Below, one piece after another: positions 34,990-44,721 of a DNA stretch of 64,000 nucleotides. The notes beneath the pieces are model-generated. The model searched no databases. It was not told the origin of the DNA and saw nothing but the letters and a program-made list of their open reading frames with translations. The stretch lies in NCBI RefSeq assembly GCF_003977595.1, contig NZ_RYYR01000015.1, forward strand, positions 1 through 64,000, in the 5' to 3' direction. Numbering within the stretch: the first letter of the stretch is position 1; each line of letters opens with the position of its first letter. The translations under genes and the position numbers were made by a program. The DNA comes from Lysinibacillus antri (GTDB lineage Bacteria; Bacillota; Bacilli; Bacillales_A; Planococcaceae).

Positions 34990-36540
34990 ATGTCACAAGT
35001 AGCAACTTCTTATTTACAAACTTTAGAAAAAAGTTTATACGACTTAGTAAGTGAAACATCAACGAACTTACCAACAGATGTTCGTCGTGCGATTAAAAAA
35101 GCAAAAGAAGCTGAAAACGCTGGCACTCGTGCTGCAATGAGTTTAGATACAATTGCGAATAACATCGTAATGGCTGAAGATAATGTATCTCCAATTTGCC
35201 AAGATACAGGACTTCCAACATTCAAAGTAAAAACTCCAGTTGGCGTAAACCAATTAGAAATTAAAGCGGTTATTAAAAATGCAATTGTACAAGCTACAAA
35301 AGATGCAAAATTACGTCCAAACGCGGTTGATTCTTTAAGCGGTTCAAACAGTGGAGATAACTTAGGTGATGGTCTACCTGTTATTAAATTTGAACAATGG
35401 GAAAAAGACTACATTGAAGTAAAATTAATTTTAAAAGGTGGCGGATGTGAAAATAAAAACATCCAATATAGCTTACCTTGTGAATTAGAAGGTCTTGGCC
35501 GTGCTGGTCGTGACTTAGATGGTATCCGTAAATGTATCCTTCACTCTGTATGGCAAGCACAAGGACAAGGCTGTTCTGCTGGTTTCATCGGTGTTGGAAT
35601 CGGTGGAGATCGTTCTTCTGGTTACGATTTAGCGAAAGAACAATTATTCCGTCATGTTGATGATGTAAACCCTAACGAAGACTTAGCAAAATTAGAAGAA
35701 TACATTGTTGAAAAATCAAATACGTTTGGTGTAGGAACAATGGGATTCGGTGGAGAAGCGACATTACTTGGTTGTAAAATTGGCGTTATGCACCGTCTAC
35801 CAGCATCATTCTTCGTTTCTGTAGCTTATAACTGTTGGGCTTATCGTCGTATGGCGATTGATATCAATGCTCAAACGGGCGAAATTATGAACTGGCACTA
35901 CACAGAAGGCGAAAGAATCTCTTTCCGTGATGAAGAAAAAGCAGAAAACACTTCTGACAACAAAGTAGTGGAATTAAAAGCTCCGATTACAGAGGAACAA
36001 ATCCGCGAGCTTAAAGTTGGAGATGTTGTAAAAATTAGCGGTCGTATGTACACTGGCCGTGACGCAATTCACCATCACTTAATGAGCCACGATGCACCAG
36101 TAGATTTAAATGGTCAAATTATTTATCACTGTGGTCCTGTAATGGCAAAAGACGAAGAAGGTAACTGGACAGTAAAAGCTGCTGGTCCAACTACTTCTAT
36201 TCGTGAGGAGCCATACCAAGGCGATATTATGAAAAAATTCGGTATCCGCGCAGTTATGGGTAAAGGCGGTATGGGTCCAAAAACACTTGCTGCTTTAAAA
36301 GAACATGGTGGCGTTTACTTAAATGCAATCGGTGGCGCAGCGCAATACTATGCTGACTGTATTAAATCAGTAGATGGCGTTGATCTAATGGAATTCGGTA
36401 TTCCAGAAGCTATGTGGCACTTAACTGTTCAAGATTTCACTGCGGTTGTTACAATGGACTCTCATGGTAACTCATTACACGCAGACGTTGAAAAATCTTC
36501 ATTAGAAAAACTTTCTCAGTATGCAGAGCGTGTATTCTAA
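34990..36540 (+). CDS. Class I (iron-sulfur) fumarate hydratase
   Basis: A 516-residue single-chain fumarase of the oxygen-labile 4Fe-4S type, interconverting fumarate and malate in the TCA cycle. Cluster cysteines are seen in PICQDTGLPTF (about 77), GGGCENKN (about 154) and GQGCSAGFIG (about 196). The C-terminal beta domain carries GPTTSIREEPYQ and GKGGMGPKTL. RBS GGGGGGAAT. Codon use is strongly biased to A/T-ending, highly expressed-type codons. Bacilli usually have the class II enzyme; whether one exists elsewhere is unknown. Confidence 0.92.
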   Translation: MSQVATSYLQTLEKSLYDLVSETSTNLPTDVRRAIKKAKEAENAGTRAAMSLDTIANNIVMAEDNVSPICQDTGLPTFKVKTPVGVNQLEIKAVIKNAIVQATKDAKLRPNAVDSLSGSNSGDNLGDGLPVIKFEQWEKDYIEVKLILKGGGCENKNIQYSLPCELEGLGRAGRDLDGIRKCILHSVWQAQGQGCSAGFIGVGIGGDRSSGYDLAKEQLFRHVDDVNPNEDLAKLEEYIVEKSNTFGVGTMGFGGEATLLGCKIGVMHRLPASFFVSVAYNCWAYRRMAIDINAQTGEIMNWHYTEGERISFRDEEKAENTSDNKVVELKAPITEEQIRELKVGDVVKISGRMYTGRDAIHHHLMSHDAPVDLNGQIIYHCGPVMAKDEEGNWTVKAAGPTTSIREEPYQGDIMKKFGIRAVMGKGGMGPKTLAALKEHGGVYLNAIGGAAQYYADCIKSVDGVDLMEFGIPEAMWHLTVQDFTAVVTMDSHGNSLHADVEKSSLEKLSQYAERVF

Positions 36541-36555
36541 TTAAACACTTTTTCA

Positions 36556-36598
36556 CACTCGTAAGAATTTTGTATTCTTACGAGTGTTTTTATTTTTC
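36556..36598 (+). terminator. Fumarase gene terminator
   Basis: Stem ACACTCGTAAGAA / TTCTTACGAGTGT followed by TTTTATTTTT. Confidence 0.9.
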
Positions 36599-36616
36599 CC
36601 AAAAAATGATATTGAT

Positions 36617-36653
36617 TTTACAAATTACATAGTCTATATTATAATTATTATAA
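36617..36653 (+). promoter_or_regulatory. pfeT promoter with perfect PerR box
   Basis: -35 TTTACA (36617-36622), 17-bp spacer, -10 TATAAT (36640-36645). The sequence TTATAATTATTATAA (36639-36653) is a 15/15 match to the PerR consensus and covers the -10. PerR should repress this promoter and peroxide should relieve it. Confidence 0.88.
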
Positions 36654-36687
36654 ATTAATAAAAGATGAAATTTAAAGGATAAACTAA

Positions 36688-36726
36688 ATGAAAACACTTA
36701 TCATTAAGGACTTGTTAGTATTTTGA
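36688..36726 (+). CDS. Candidate 12-residue upstream ORF in pfeT leader
   Basis: ATG at 36688 with AAAGGATAA upstream encodes MKTLIIKDLLVF then TGA. The stop falls at the start of the palindrome before the pfeT RBS. Too short to prove; listed because it is in the transcribed leader and has a plausible RBS. Confidence 0.3.
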   Translation: MKTLIIKDLLVF

Positions 36727-36743
36727 TAGTGAAATTCATTATC
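36725..36743 (+). promoter_or_regulatory. Fur-box-like palindrome before pfeT RBS
   Basis: GATAGTGAAATTCATTATC matches the classic 19-bp Fur box GATAATGATAATCATTATC at 16 of 19 positions. It lies about 75 bp downstream of the predicted start of transcription and ends directly at the RBS (AAAAGGAGG). As RNA it would also form a hairpin. Fur control is inferred. Confidence 0.5.
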
Positions 36744-36757
36744 AAAAGGAGGATTAT

Positions 36758-38662
36758 ATGAATCAATCTAATCGAGAAAATATTAGTTTAATTGAGAAAA
36801 CGAAAGAACATGGTGAGCTAATTGCAGCGGTATTTTCCGGCTTAATTATTTTACTTGCTTGGCGTATGGAATCGAGTGGCTTAAATACCGCTGCCGTTAT
36901 TGCTTATCTTACTGCCTTTATTATCGGGGGTTATGCAAAAGCAAAAGAAGGCATTCTAGATACTATAGAAAACAAAAATCTAAATGTTGAACTCTTAATG
37001 GTGTTAGCTGCAATTGGTTCAGCAATTATCGGTTATTGGACAGAAGGGGCTATTCTTATCTTCATTTTTGCGTTAAGTGGTGCCCTTGAAACATATGCCA
37101 TGAATAAAAGCCATCGAGAGATCTCTTCTTTAATGAAACTGCAGCCTGAAGAAGCATGGCTTGTGCGCGGCGGATTTGAACCAATGAAAGTACCTGTAGC
37201 TTCCCTAAAAGTAGGAGACCACCTATTAATCAAGCCAGGCGAACGTATTCCCGCTGATGGAGAAATTTTTAAAGGTAGCTCTTCTATTGATGAATCGGCT
37301 ATTAGTGGTGAATCAATGCCTACGACTAAGCATGTTGGAGATTTTGTCTATGCAGGAACAGTAAACTTAAACGGAACACTTACCATCACTATGACGAAAC
37401 CAAATTCTGAAACAATGTTCCAAAAGATTATTACTTTAGTACAGTCAGCTCAAAGTGAAAAATCACCTTCCCAACAATTCATCGAAAAATTTGAAGGGAT
37501 CTATGTGAAATTTGTTTTATTAACCGTCCTTCTTATGCTATTTTTACCCCACTATTTACTAGATTGGGACTGGACGACAACATTTTATCGAGCAATGGTA
37601 TTATTAGTAGTTGCCTCTCCATGTGCCCTTGTTGCTTCCGTTATGCCCGCAACACTCGCTGCCATTTCGAATGGTGCGAAAAACGGCATTCTCTTTAAAG
37701 GTGGCGTTCATTTAGAACATTTAAGTGTGTTAAAATTATTGTCTGTCGATAAAACAGGTACTTTAACATTTGGTACACCTGTTGTAACCGATATTATTGT
37801 TAGAGACAATCTAAATCGAAATGATACGATTGCAGTTCTCGCTTCCATTGAATCACAATCTAATCATCCTTTAGCTCAAGCAATTAGCCATTATGCCAAA
37901 GAGTTGAACATAACTACAATGCAAGGGATCGATATTGAAGATGTTCCTGGATGGGGCTTAAAAGCTACTGTGCATAATCAATCTTATATCGTTGGTAAGC
38001 CTGAATTTGTAGGTCGTGACGAAGCGTCCCATTTCGCAAACAATGCAGCGGAAAAACTTGCCGAAGAGGGTAAAACAGTCATTTTCATGCGTGATGAAAA
38101 TGGAATTGCTTTACTTGCTGCAATGAAGGATACAGTCCGCGATGAAGCAAAACAAGCGGTAAACAACTTAAAAGAACTCGGAATCAATGTTGCCATGTTA
38201 ACAGGCGATAACGAAAAAACCGCTAAAACCATTGCAAAAGAAGCAGGCGTGAATGAATATATCGCTGAATGTTTACCAGAAACAAAAGTAAATTATATTA
38301 AAGATTATTTAGACCAGTACCATGATGTCGGAATGGTTGGAGACGGTATAAACGATGCCCCTGCCCTTGCAACCGCAACAGTTGGAATTGCTATGGGTGG
38401 AGGAACAGATGTTGCATTAGAAACAGCAGATGTCGTATTAATGAAAAACGATTTATCCAAAATTGCCTATGCAGTGCGTTTATCAAGGAAAATGCAGCGA
38501 ATTGTTAAACAAAATATCATCTTCTCTATTAGCGTCATCGCATTATTAATCATCTCCAACTTCCTACAATTAGTGGATCTCCCATTTGGTGTAATCGGCC
38601 ATGAAGGAAGTACGATCTTAGTTATACTCAATGGATTACGCATGCTCAACCGAAATATATAA
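36758..38662 (+). CDS. pfeT: P1B4-type metal-exporting ATPase, PfeT/ZosA-like
   Basis: A 634-residue membrane ATPase without an N-terminal metal-binding domain. Marks: SGES (about 183-186), the SPC metal motif in the membrane (about 287-289), DKTGT with phosphorylated D331, the nucleotide-domain SNHPLAQA and GDGINDAPAL. The last helices contain HEGST, a hallmark of the P1B4 subgroup. B. subtilis PfeT (formerly ZosA/YkvW) exports Fe(II) and is PerR-controlled; the perfect PerR box here supports the same role. Cobalt or zinc transport cannot be excluded. Start ATG with AAAGGAGG. Confidence 0.9.
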   Translation: MNQSNRENISLIEKTKEHGELIAAVFSGLIILLAWRMESSGLNTAAVIAYLTAFIIGGYAKAKEGILDTIENKNLNVELLMVLAAIGSAIIGYWTEGAILIFIFALSGALETYAMNKSHREISSLMKLQPEEAWLVRGGFEPMKVPVASLKVGDHLLIKPGERIPADGEIFKGSSSIDESAISGESMPTTKHVGDFVYAGTVNLNGTLTITMTKPNSETMFQKIITLVQSAQSEKSPSQQFIEKFEGIYVKFVLLTVLLMLFLPHYLLDWDWTTTFYRAMVLLVVASPCALVASVMPATLAAISNGAKNGILFKGGVHLEHLSVLKLLSVDKTGTLTFGTPVVTDIIVRDNLNRNDTIAVLASIESQSNHPLAQAISHYAKELNITTMQGIDIEDVPGWGLKATVHNQSYIVGKPEFVGRDEASHFANNAAEKLAEEGKTVIFMRDENGIALLAAMKDTVRDEAKQAVNNLKELGINVAMLTGDNEKTAKTIAKEAGVNEYIAECLPETKVNYIKDYLDQYHDVGMVGDGINDAPALATATVGIAMGGGTDVALETADVVLMKNDLSKIAYAVRLSRKMQRIVKQNIIFSISVIALLIISNFLQLVDLPFGVIGHEGSTILVILNGLRMLNRNI

Positions 38663-38663
38663 A

Positions 38664-38821
38664 AGAAAAGGAGCCGTCCAAAAGTCATTTTGGACGGCTC
38701 CTTTGCGACGAGGATAGTGACAATTTATTGTTACTACCGCAGGAGCACAGCTTTTTAGCGATATTTTATTATTAGAAACGTAGATGTCCAGAAAGTGTAG
38801 TGCTTTCTGGACATCCCCTTT
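38664..38821 (-). repeat. 159-bp intergenic repeat with terminator hairpins, copy B (inverted)
   Basis: Reverse-complement copy of the element at 10505-10663, with only a few changes. The end hairpins are GGAGCCGTCC/GGACGGCTCC and GATGTCCAGAAAG/CTTTCTGGACATC. In the first stem, changes on one arm are matched on the other (GACGTCC became GCCGTCC with paired change), so the stem is conserved. It fills the gap between the convergent pfeT and yihY-type genes and serves as their terminator. Confidence 0.9.
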
Positions 38822-38828
38822 ACGTTCA

Positions 38829-39761
38829 TTATGCATGTTTTCGTTTCCTCATTTTCACAAGCTTTCTCTTTTGTAGGGAAGCATTTAATAAACCACCAAA
38901 GATTAGTATCATTCCTGTAAAATACAGCCAAAGCATTAATATAATAACTCCTGCAATACTGCCATAAGTTGATGTAAAGTTACCAAAATTATTGACATAG
39001 TAAGAAAATGCGTAAATTAAGATGACCCATGATACGGTTGAAAATAGAGCCCCAGGAATTACACTTATAAGATGTAGCCTTGGGTCTGTATTTGGAATAA
39101 TCCAATACATTAAGGCTAGTACAATAAATATTAATGTTGGCGGTAGAACCCAACTTATATATTTCCAAACTTGTGAAAACGTTTCTTCTACACCTAAATA
39201 ACTAAAAAGTTCATACCCATATCGTTGACCGAAAATAGGTACTAATAATGCAAGTAAAATGACTACGACAAGAGCAATGGTAAACACTAATGACCAACCA
39301 CGATTGATGATACCGGATTTTTCTTCCGTATCATACGTATGGTTTAATGTTTTGATTAATGCATTCACTCCCCTTGATGCAGACCAAATTGTACCGACAA
39401 TCCCGATTCCAAGTAGTCCCCCACCATTATGGGTTGTCAAAATTTCCGTCAATGTTCCCTGTGTTAACATAAATACTTCTGCCGGCATGATCGTTTGAAT
39501 AAAATCGAATACATGCTCTTCTTTTAAGTCTAAGTAAGGAACTAATGTAACAATAAAAATTAATAATGGGAAAAAAGAAAGTAAAAAGAAGTAAGCTAAC
39601 TGAGCACCCATTCCGGAAATATCGACATCTCTCATTCGGACAATTAAATCTTGAAAGAAGCCTTTTACTGTAGTTACATCGATTTTCGAGACGTCTGGAT
39701 CAATAAAGGTATTTACGATCGATAGTACTTCATTTTGAGACGCTTTCTTCTGTTCTTGCAA
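38829..39761 (-). CDS. YihY/virulence factor BrkB family membrane protein
   Basis: A 310-residue protein with six membrane helices. The family segments are GMGAQLAYFFLLSFFPLLIF, GIVGTIWSASRGVNALIKTLNHTY, and GSIAGVIILMLWLYFTGMILIFGGLLNA near the C-terminus. Members were once misnamed ribonuclease BN; role unknown, possibly envelope-related. Start TTG at 39761 behind GGGGAGTGGGG. A YtxH-type gene lies 17 bp upstream and likely shares the transcript. B. subtilis yfkH, next to yfkK, is the probable orthologue. Confidence 0.88.
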   Translation of the reverse strand: MQEQKKASQNEVLSIVNTFIDPDVSKIDVTTVKGFFQDLIVRMRDVDISGMGAQLAYFFLLSFFPLLIFIVTLVPYLDLKEEHVFDFIQTIMPAEVFMLTQGTLTEILTTHNGGGLLGIGIVGTIWSASRGVNALIKTLNHTYDTEEKSGIINRGWSLVFTIALVVVILLALLVPIFGQRYGYELFSYLGVEETFSQVWKYISWVLPPTLIFIVLALMYWIIPNTDPRLHLISVIPGALFSTVSWVILIYAFSYYVNNFGNFTSTYGSIAGVIILMLWLYFTGMILIFGGLLNASLQKRKLVKMRKRKHA

Positions 39762-39778
39762 TTTTTCCCCACTCCCCT

Positions 39779-40114
39779 TTATTCGCTTATCGTCTTATTC
39801 TGTTCAGAAAATGCTTGTTTCGTATCGTTTACAATATGTTGGATGGATTCTGGAATTTCCTTCACTTCTTCAATTGTATTTACGATCAGACTTACATTTT
39901 CGGATGCCTTTTCGTACAGTTCTTGCACTTCATCTACTTTCTCTTCAATTAATTGTTGCAGTTGTTCTCTATTATTCGCATAGTAAATCATTTTATCTTT
40001 TATTTTTTTAGTCGTTTCTATTGTATGTTCCCTTGTTTTACGGTCAAACATACTAATAATTGCTCCTGCAACTGCACCAATTACAACTGATTTTAATAAT
40101 TTACTTTCACTCAT
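39779..40114 (-). CDS. YtxH-domain small protein
   Basis: A 111-residue protein with a short N-terminal hydrophobic glycine/alanine helix (VVIGAVAGAIISMF) followed by a long charged coiled-coil, the YtxH/general-stress-protein layout. RBS TAGGAGG precedes the ATG. Likely membrane-anchored and cytoplasmic. Paired with the YihY-family gene. No specific function can be given. Confidence 0.78.
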   Translation of the reverse strand: MSESKLLKSVVIGAVAGAIISMFDRKTREHTIETTKKIKDKMIYYANNREQLQQLIEEKVDEVQELYEKASENVSLIVNTIEEVKEIPESIQHIVNDTKQAFSEQNKTISE

Positions 40115-40387
40115 TATAATTTCCTCCTATTTTAATTTAAAATCATTCATTTGATTAAACGTTTTTTCTATTCATTACCATTCTATAGAAAAATTGACTA
40201 ACTTTAAAGGGACGAGACATTTTATATTGACACAATGCATATGTAATGAAATGATAAAGTGAAAACTTTAAATCAGTGGGTTGTCTACTTACTGAATTTT
40301 AGTGTAGCTTATCGGACGTAAAACGACTCTATACAGTGCTTTACGTTACTTGCGAATAAATCCAATAGATTGAAAGGTGGACATGAA

Positions 40388-40609
40388 GTGGATTTAACGA
40401 AACCAAATCAAGAAAATGTAGTGTACATGATTGAACAAATTAAAGAAAAGCTTCGTATGGTAAATGTTGATGCGATGAGGTCTGATGATTTCCCCGAAGA
40501 TAACTATGAAGACTTAATGTATTTGTATGAAATGGTCATGAAGCGTAACTCATTTAGCCCAAGCGAAATGCAAGCAATTGTTTCTGAGCTAGGGGCTTTA
40601 CGTAAATAA
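40388..40609 (+). CDS. yfkK: UPF0435 protein YfkK
   Basis: A 73-residue protein with the family segment [11 protein letters not shown]...[11 protein letters not shown]...[18 protein letters not shown]. Start is GTG at 40388, seven bases after AAAGGTGG; the TTG at 40370 lies before that RBS. Function unknown. The gap 40115-40387 holds the divergent promoters and no repeat. Confidence 0.88.
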   Translation: MDLTKPNQENVVYMIEQIKEKLRMVNVDAMRSDDFPEDNYEDLMYLYEMVMKRNSFSPSEMQAIVSELGALRK

Positions 40610-40650
40610 AAATATCCGTTGAAGAGTATTTCTTCAACGGATATTTTTTA
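40607..40650. terminator. Bidirectional terminator yfkK/psuG
   Basis: Perfect stem AAAAATATCCGTTGAAGA / TCTTCAACGGATATTTTT between convergent genes. Confidence 0.92.
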
Positions 40651-40654
40651 AGTT

Positions 40655-41569
40655 TTATTTATTGTTATTTAACGCGATCGCAATTTCAGCGCCGATATGT
40701 GCGTTATTTTTTACAAGAGCAATATTAGCTTCTAACGATTTTCCTTCTGTTAATTCTTTTACTTTCCCTAGCATGAATGGTGTTACATCTTTCCCTTTAA
40801 TACCATTCTCTTCTGCTTCTTTTAAGGCTGTTTCAATAATTGAATTAATAAAGCTAGCTTCCATTGCATCACTTTCTGGTATTGGATTTGCAATCACTGC
40901 TCCACCGCGTAGTCCGATATCCCATTTTGCTCTCATCATGTCTGCCACTTCTTGAGGTGAATCTAATCGGAAGTTTACTTTAAATTCGCTATCTCTTGTA
41001 AAGAATGCAGGTAGGTAATCTGTTCCATACCCTACTACAGGTACACCATTTGTTTCAAGGTATTCTAACGTTAGTCCAAGGTCTAATATAGATTTCGCAC
41101 CCGCACATACAACTGCCACGTTTGTCCCAGCAAGCTCTTCTAAGTCTGCTGAAATATCCATTGTTTGCTCAGCACCACGGTGAACACCACCAATACCACC
41201 TGTTACGAAAAGTTCAATTCCCGCTAATTCTGCTGCGATCATTGTTGCCGCAACTGTTGTAGCTCCTAATTTTTTCGTTGCAAGCAAGTAGCCAAAATCA
41301 CGACGAGAAGCTTTTGCAACGTCTTTAGCATTTCCAAACATTTCGAGTTCCTCATCCGAAAGACCAATTTTGATTTGACCGTCAATAAGGGCAATCGTTG
41401 CTGGTACTGCTCCTTTACTACGGATAATCTCCTCCACTTCTCTAGCTGTCTGAACATTTTGAGGATACGGCATACCGTGTGAAATAATTGTAGACTCTAA
41501 CGCAACAATTGGTAATCCTTTTTCTTTTGCTTCCAATACTTCTTGTGAATATGATAAATATTTTTCCAT
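40655..41569 (-). CDS. psuG: Pseudouridine-5'-phosphate glycosidase
   Basis: A 304-residue enzyme that splits pseudouridine 5'-phosphate to uracil and ribose 5-phosphate. Family motifs: [63 protein letters not shown] and [10 protein letters not shown]. Start at the ATG at 41569 (RBS TGGAGGAA), which shares one base with the psuK stop (TAATG); the frame from 41584 begins inside psuK. With psuK it degrades pseudouridine from RNA turnover. Confidence 0.94.
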   Translation of the reverse strand: MEKYLSYSQEVLEAKEKGLPIVALESTIISHGMPYPQNVQTAREVEEIIRSKGAVPATIALIDGQIKIGLSDEELEMFGNAKDVAKASRRDFGYLLATKKLGATTVAATMIAAELAGIELFVTGGIGGVHRGAEQTMDISADLEELAGTNVAVVCAGAKSILDLGLTLEYLETNGVPVVGYGTDYLPAFFTRDSEFKVNFRLDSPQEVADMMRAKWDIGLRGGAVIANPIPESDAMEASFINSIIETALKEAEENGIKGKDVTPFMLGKVKELTEGKSLEANIALVKNNAHIGAEIAIALNNNK

Positions 41570-42657
41570 TATAAATTCCTCCATATCGTTATCTCATTTA
41601 CTGATAAATCTTGTCGTACTGTTTTATCTGATTGTAATGTTTTCGCTGCATTATAAAGCCCAAACTTCACTGCATCATAAAATTGTTCTCCATTTAGGAC
41701 GCCATGAGTCAATGCACTGACAAAAGCATCTCCTGCCCCTGTCACATCTTCAACATGACTTACTTTTACAGCTTCAAATCGGTTAATGCTAAGAAGATTC
41801 CCAGCAATTACCCCTTTTCCACCTAAAGTTAACACGACATTTTGGGCCCCTTTTTCAAGCAACCTCTTTACCGCGTCAATATAATCATGCTCCGATTGTA
41901 GTTTTGTATTTAAATACATTTCTGCCTCATCCAAATTACAAATGAAATGAGATACACCAATTAAATCATCCGGCATATTTTTCATTTTCGGAGAGGATAC
42001 TGGCACAATAATGAACGGGATCTGTTTCTCAAAGGCAATATTTTGTAAGTACAGAATCGTTTCTTTTGGGCAATTGAGATCGACAATAATACATTTTGCG
42101 TTAAAAACGCTCGCATCATGCTTCATCAATTCGGTTGGTAATAACAAATCGTAAATCGCCATATCTGCTAACGCTAGTATAAGTTCGCCATTCGAATCCA
42201 ATACTGCGCTATAAGAACCCGTTTTATGATTGGCTAGATTAATCGATAAATCAAAGTTGATATAGGCCCCGCTAGTTTGTTTAATCGTTTCAGCATCTTG
42301 ATCTAGGCCGAGTGTTGTAATGAGCTTTACATTATTCCCAAGGCGACCTAGGTTTTCTGCAATATTACGCGCTACCCCTCCGACACTTTCTGTTAGATGC
42401 GCTGGATTAGATGTTCCGTATTGTACCGATTCATTTATATGAAATTTTCGATCGACATTGGCTCCACCAATACATACAATGGCATTCTCTTCAGGTAAGA
42501 CATAAGCTCTACCTATTATTTCACCTTTTTTTATAAGCCCTGAAATTATATTAGCTAACGTCGGTCGTGACATATTCAGTTGTTCTGCCATTTCCTGTTG
42601 CGATAAATAAGGATTCTTTTTTATCGTTTGAAGGACTAAGTGCTCTTTTTCATTCAT
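41569..42657 (-). CDS. psuK: Pseudouridine kinase with N-terminal winged helix
   Basis: A 362-residue PfkB-family kinase that phosphorylates pseudouridine. The N-terminal ~55 residues form an HTH ([39 protein letters not shown]), then the kinase: [29 protein letters not shown] and the anion-hole/catalytic GDAF in [19 protein letters not shown] fused HTH is known in this subfamily and may link catalysis to regulation. Start ATG at 42657, 7 nt after GGTGGG. Confidence 0.92.
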   Translation of the reverse strand: MNEKEHLVLQTIKKNPYLSQQEMAEQLNMSRPTLANIISGLIKKGEIIGRAYVLPEENAIVCIGGANVDRKFHINESVQYGTSNPAHLTESVGGVARNIAENLGRLGNNVKLITTLGLDQDAETIKQTSGAYINFDLSINLANHKTGSYSAVLDSNGELILALADMAIYDLLLPTELMKHDASVFNAKCIIVDLNCPKETILYLQNIAFEKQIPFIIVPVSSPKMKNMPDDLIGVSHFICNLDEAEMYLNTKLQSEHDYIDAVKRLLEKGAQNVVLTLGGKGVIAGNLLSINRFEAVKVSHVEDVTGAGDAFVSALTHGVLNGEQFYDAVKFGLYNAAKTLQSDKTVRQDLSVNEITIWRNL

Positions 42658-42714
42658 CAACATCCCACCTTCATAAACTTATGTTTAAATTATAAACATT
42701 TGTTTTAAGGATGT

Positions 42715-42749
42715 CAAAAAAAAAGAGGCATGACTATTTCACACCTCTT
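42715..42749 (-). terminator. motAB terminator
   Basis: Minus strand stem AAGAGGTGTGAAATAGTCATGCCTCTT core arms AAGAGG/CCTCTT, followed by ten T. Confidence 0.85.
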
Positions 42750-42754
42750 AGAAA

Positions 42755-43516
42755 TTATTCTTTAGTTTTATTTCCATCTTCATCTACTAGTTGTTGAACT
42801 AATACTTCTACACGACGATTAAGCGCCCTACCTTCACTTGTATCATTTGAAGCGATCGGATAATACTCTCCATATCCTTTTGCACTAAAATATTTAGGGT
42901 CTAGCTCAGGATTGCTTGAAACGATAAGCTCTAATAAATTGACAGCACGCATAACGGATAGTTCCCAGTTGGACTTAAACTCGCCACTATTTTGAGGTAC
43001 ATTGTCCGTATGCCCTGTTACAACAATATAGCGTGGCGGATCCATTTTCAATATAGTTGCTAACTCATCAGCGATTGGCAAATAATCTGACTTTACATTG
43101 GCTCTTCCTGGATCAAAAAGCAAACTATCACGAATTGTAATTAATAAACCTTCATCTGTCATATTTGTTGCAAAAGTACCTTCTAGTTCGTTTACCGCGA
43201 TCAATTCATCCACACGAGCTTGAATCTCTTTTAATTCTCTTTGATCTTGAAGGTACGCTTTTTCCTCTTCTGAAAGCCCTGGAGTTACTGCAGTTGGATT
43301 TTCCATAATGGAAGTTTGATCCATAAACCCAGAACCCCCATCAAAAATCTCATTAAAAACAGCAGACATTTGTGCTAACTTATTTTGATCTATAGAACTA
43401 GAGGCGAACAAAACGATAAATAGGGCAAGTAATAGCGTCATTAAATCGGAATACGGTAAAAGCCATGACTCATCGATATGACCTTCGTGTTTTTTCTTTT
43501 TAGCTTTCTTTGCCAA
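42755..43516 (-). CDS. motB: Flagellar motor stator protein MotB
   Basis: A 253-residue stator subunit. A basic N-terminus (KKAKKKKHEGH) precedes one membrane helix with the ion-carrying Asp in WLLPYSDLMTLLLALFIVLFASSS, a plug region, and an OmpA-type peptidoglycan-binding domain (VVTGHTDNVPQ, SAKGYGEYYPI, NRRVEVLV). I choose TTG at 43516, which starts at the same place as B. subtilis MotB; the ATG at 43537 is in frame 21 bases earlier. It overlaps motA by 17 bp. Confidence 0.93.
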   Translation of the reverse strand: MAKKAKKKKHEGHIDESWLLPYSDLMTLLLALFIVLFASSSIDQNKLAQMSAVFNEIFDGGSGFMDQTSIMENPTAVTPGLSEEEKAYLQDQRELKEIQARVDELIAVNELEGTFATNMTDEGLLITIRDSLLFDPGRANVKSDYLPIADELATILKMDPPRYIVVTGHTDNVPQNSGEFKSNWELSVMRAVNLLELIVSSNPELDPKYFSAKGYGEYYPIASNDTSEGRALNRRVEVLVQQLVDEDGNKTKE

Positions 43517-44303
43517 GGCCACCCGCCCCGCTTTCATTAGAAATTTGTCGGCGTTCCTCCATTGTTAAATATGAGGCTAGCTTTTGTTCAATAACACGTG
43601 GTGCTTCCCCTTCTAACACAGATAAAATTCCTTCAATCATTAAATGTTTTTGCTTAACTTCTTCTGCTGATTTACGTTTTAATTTGTTTGCAAATGGATG
43701 CCAAAGTACATACCCTGTAAAAATCCCTAGTACCGTGGCAACGAACGCTCCAGTAATCGCATGTCCTAATGCATCGACATCGCTCATATCTTTTAGAGCA
43801 GCCATTAAACCAACAACCGCACCAAGTACCCCTAAAGTGGGCGCATATGTACCTGCTTGTGAAAAGATTTGTGAACCCACTGAATGTCGATCTTCCATAG
43901 CTTCAACTTCTTCAGTTAAGACATCCCGAATGTAGTCAGCGTTTTGACCATCAATCGCTAATGTTAACCCATTCTTTAAAAATGGATCTTCCACTTCTGA
44001 AGCCTTCCCTTCAAGTGCAAGTAAACCTTCTCGACGAGCTAAATCTGCCCAAGTTGAGAACATTTTAATAATTTCAATGTCACTCGTAAGCTTTCTTTCT
44101 GTAAAAACTATTTTAAATAACTTTGGTATTCTTTTTAACTCTTTCATTGGGAAACCAATTGTTACCGATGCTATTGTCCCCAAAATAATTATTAAAAAGG
44201 CAGCTGGGTTAACTAATACTCCTATATCCGCACCTTTTACAATCATTCCTACAAACACTGCAATCAGCCCAAGTACAACCCCTACTATCGTTGATATATC
44301 CAT
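43500..44303 (-). CDS. motA: Flagellar motor stator protein MotA
   Basis: A 267-residue protein with four membrane helices (about 1-50 and 150-205) and a large cytoplasmic loop that touches FliG. Family signatures: GLIAVFVGMIVKGADI, ARREGLLALE, and the third/fourth helices TLGVLGAVVGLMAALKDM...AFVATVLGIFTGYVLWHPFANKLK. RBS GGAGGTAC. The expected sigma-D promoter was not recognised. Motility gene pair stands apart from any fla/che operon here. Confidence 0.94.
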   Translation of the reverse strand: MDISTIVGVVLGLIAVFVGMIVKGADIGVLVNPAAFLIIILGTIASVTIGFPMKELKRIPKLFKIVFTERKLTSDIEIIKMFSTWADLARREGLLALEGKASEVEDPFLKNGLTLAIDGQNADYIRDVLTEEVEAMEDRHSVGSQIFSQAGTYAPTLGVLGAVVGLMAALKDMSDVDALGHAITGAFVATVLGIFTGYVLWHPFANKLKRKSAEEVKQKHLMIEGILSVLEGEAPRVIEQKLASYLTMEERRQISNESGAGGLGKES

Positions 44304-44721
44304 AATCGTACCTCCAAATCTTCTCCTACTATTATTTTCGACAAAGTTTTAATTATTTTTACATTCTACTATATAAGTATATAAGTTGTTTGCCTTTTTT
44401 TCGATGTAATAATGGTTTTTTTCTCCCAAATAATCCAATTTAATTATATTGAATTACTAGTATTATATATTTTATAATCTTAAGTGTAGGAATTAATAAT
44501 CATATGTAATTCAAAAATCACAGCATAAACAATATTTCTACACCTTTTTACCCCGTAATAATCATTTATACATTTAAAAGATTGCTAGTTTATTCATTCT
44601 TAATCTTTCTTTAAATTGCCATGATTATTTTTACGGATAGCATACAATTAAATAAAATTTATAGTATAATAGATAATAATTAATCAATGACATTTGTTTA
44701 AATTGAAAGGAGTCTTTATCA
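44304..44721. other. A/T-rich intergenic region, no gene
   Basis: A 418-bp, very A/T-rich gap between divergent motA and a small plus-strand gene. A -10-like TATAAT lies near 44666 without a good -35. No hairpin of note, no tandem repeat and no ORF with an RBS were found. Confidence 0.5.
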
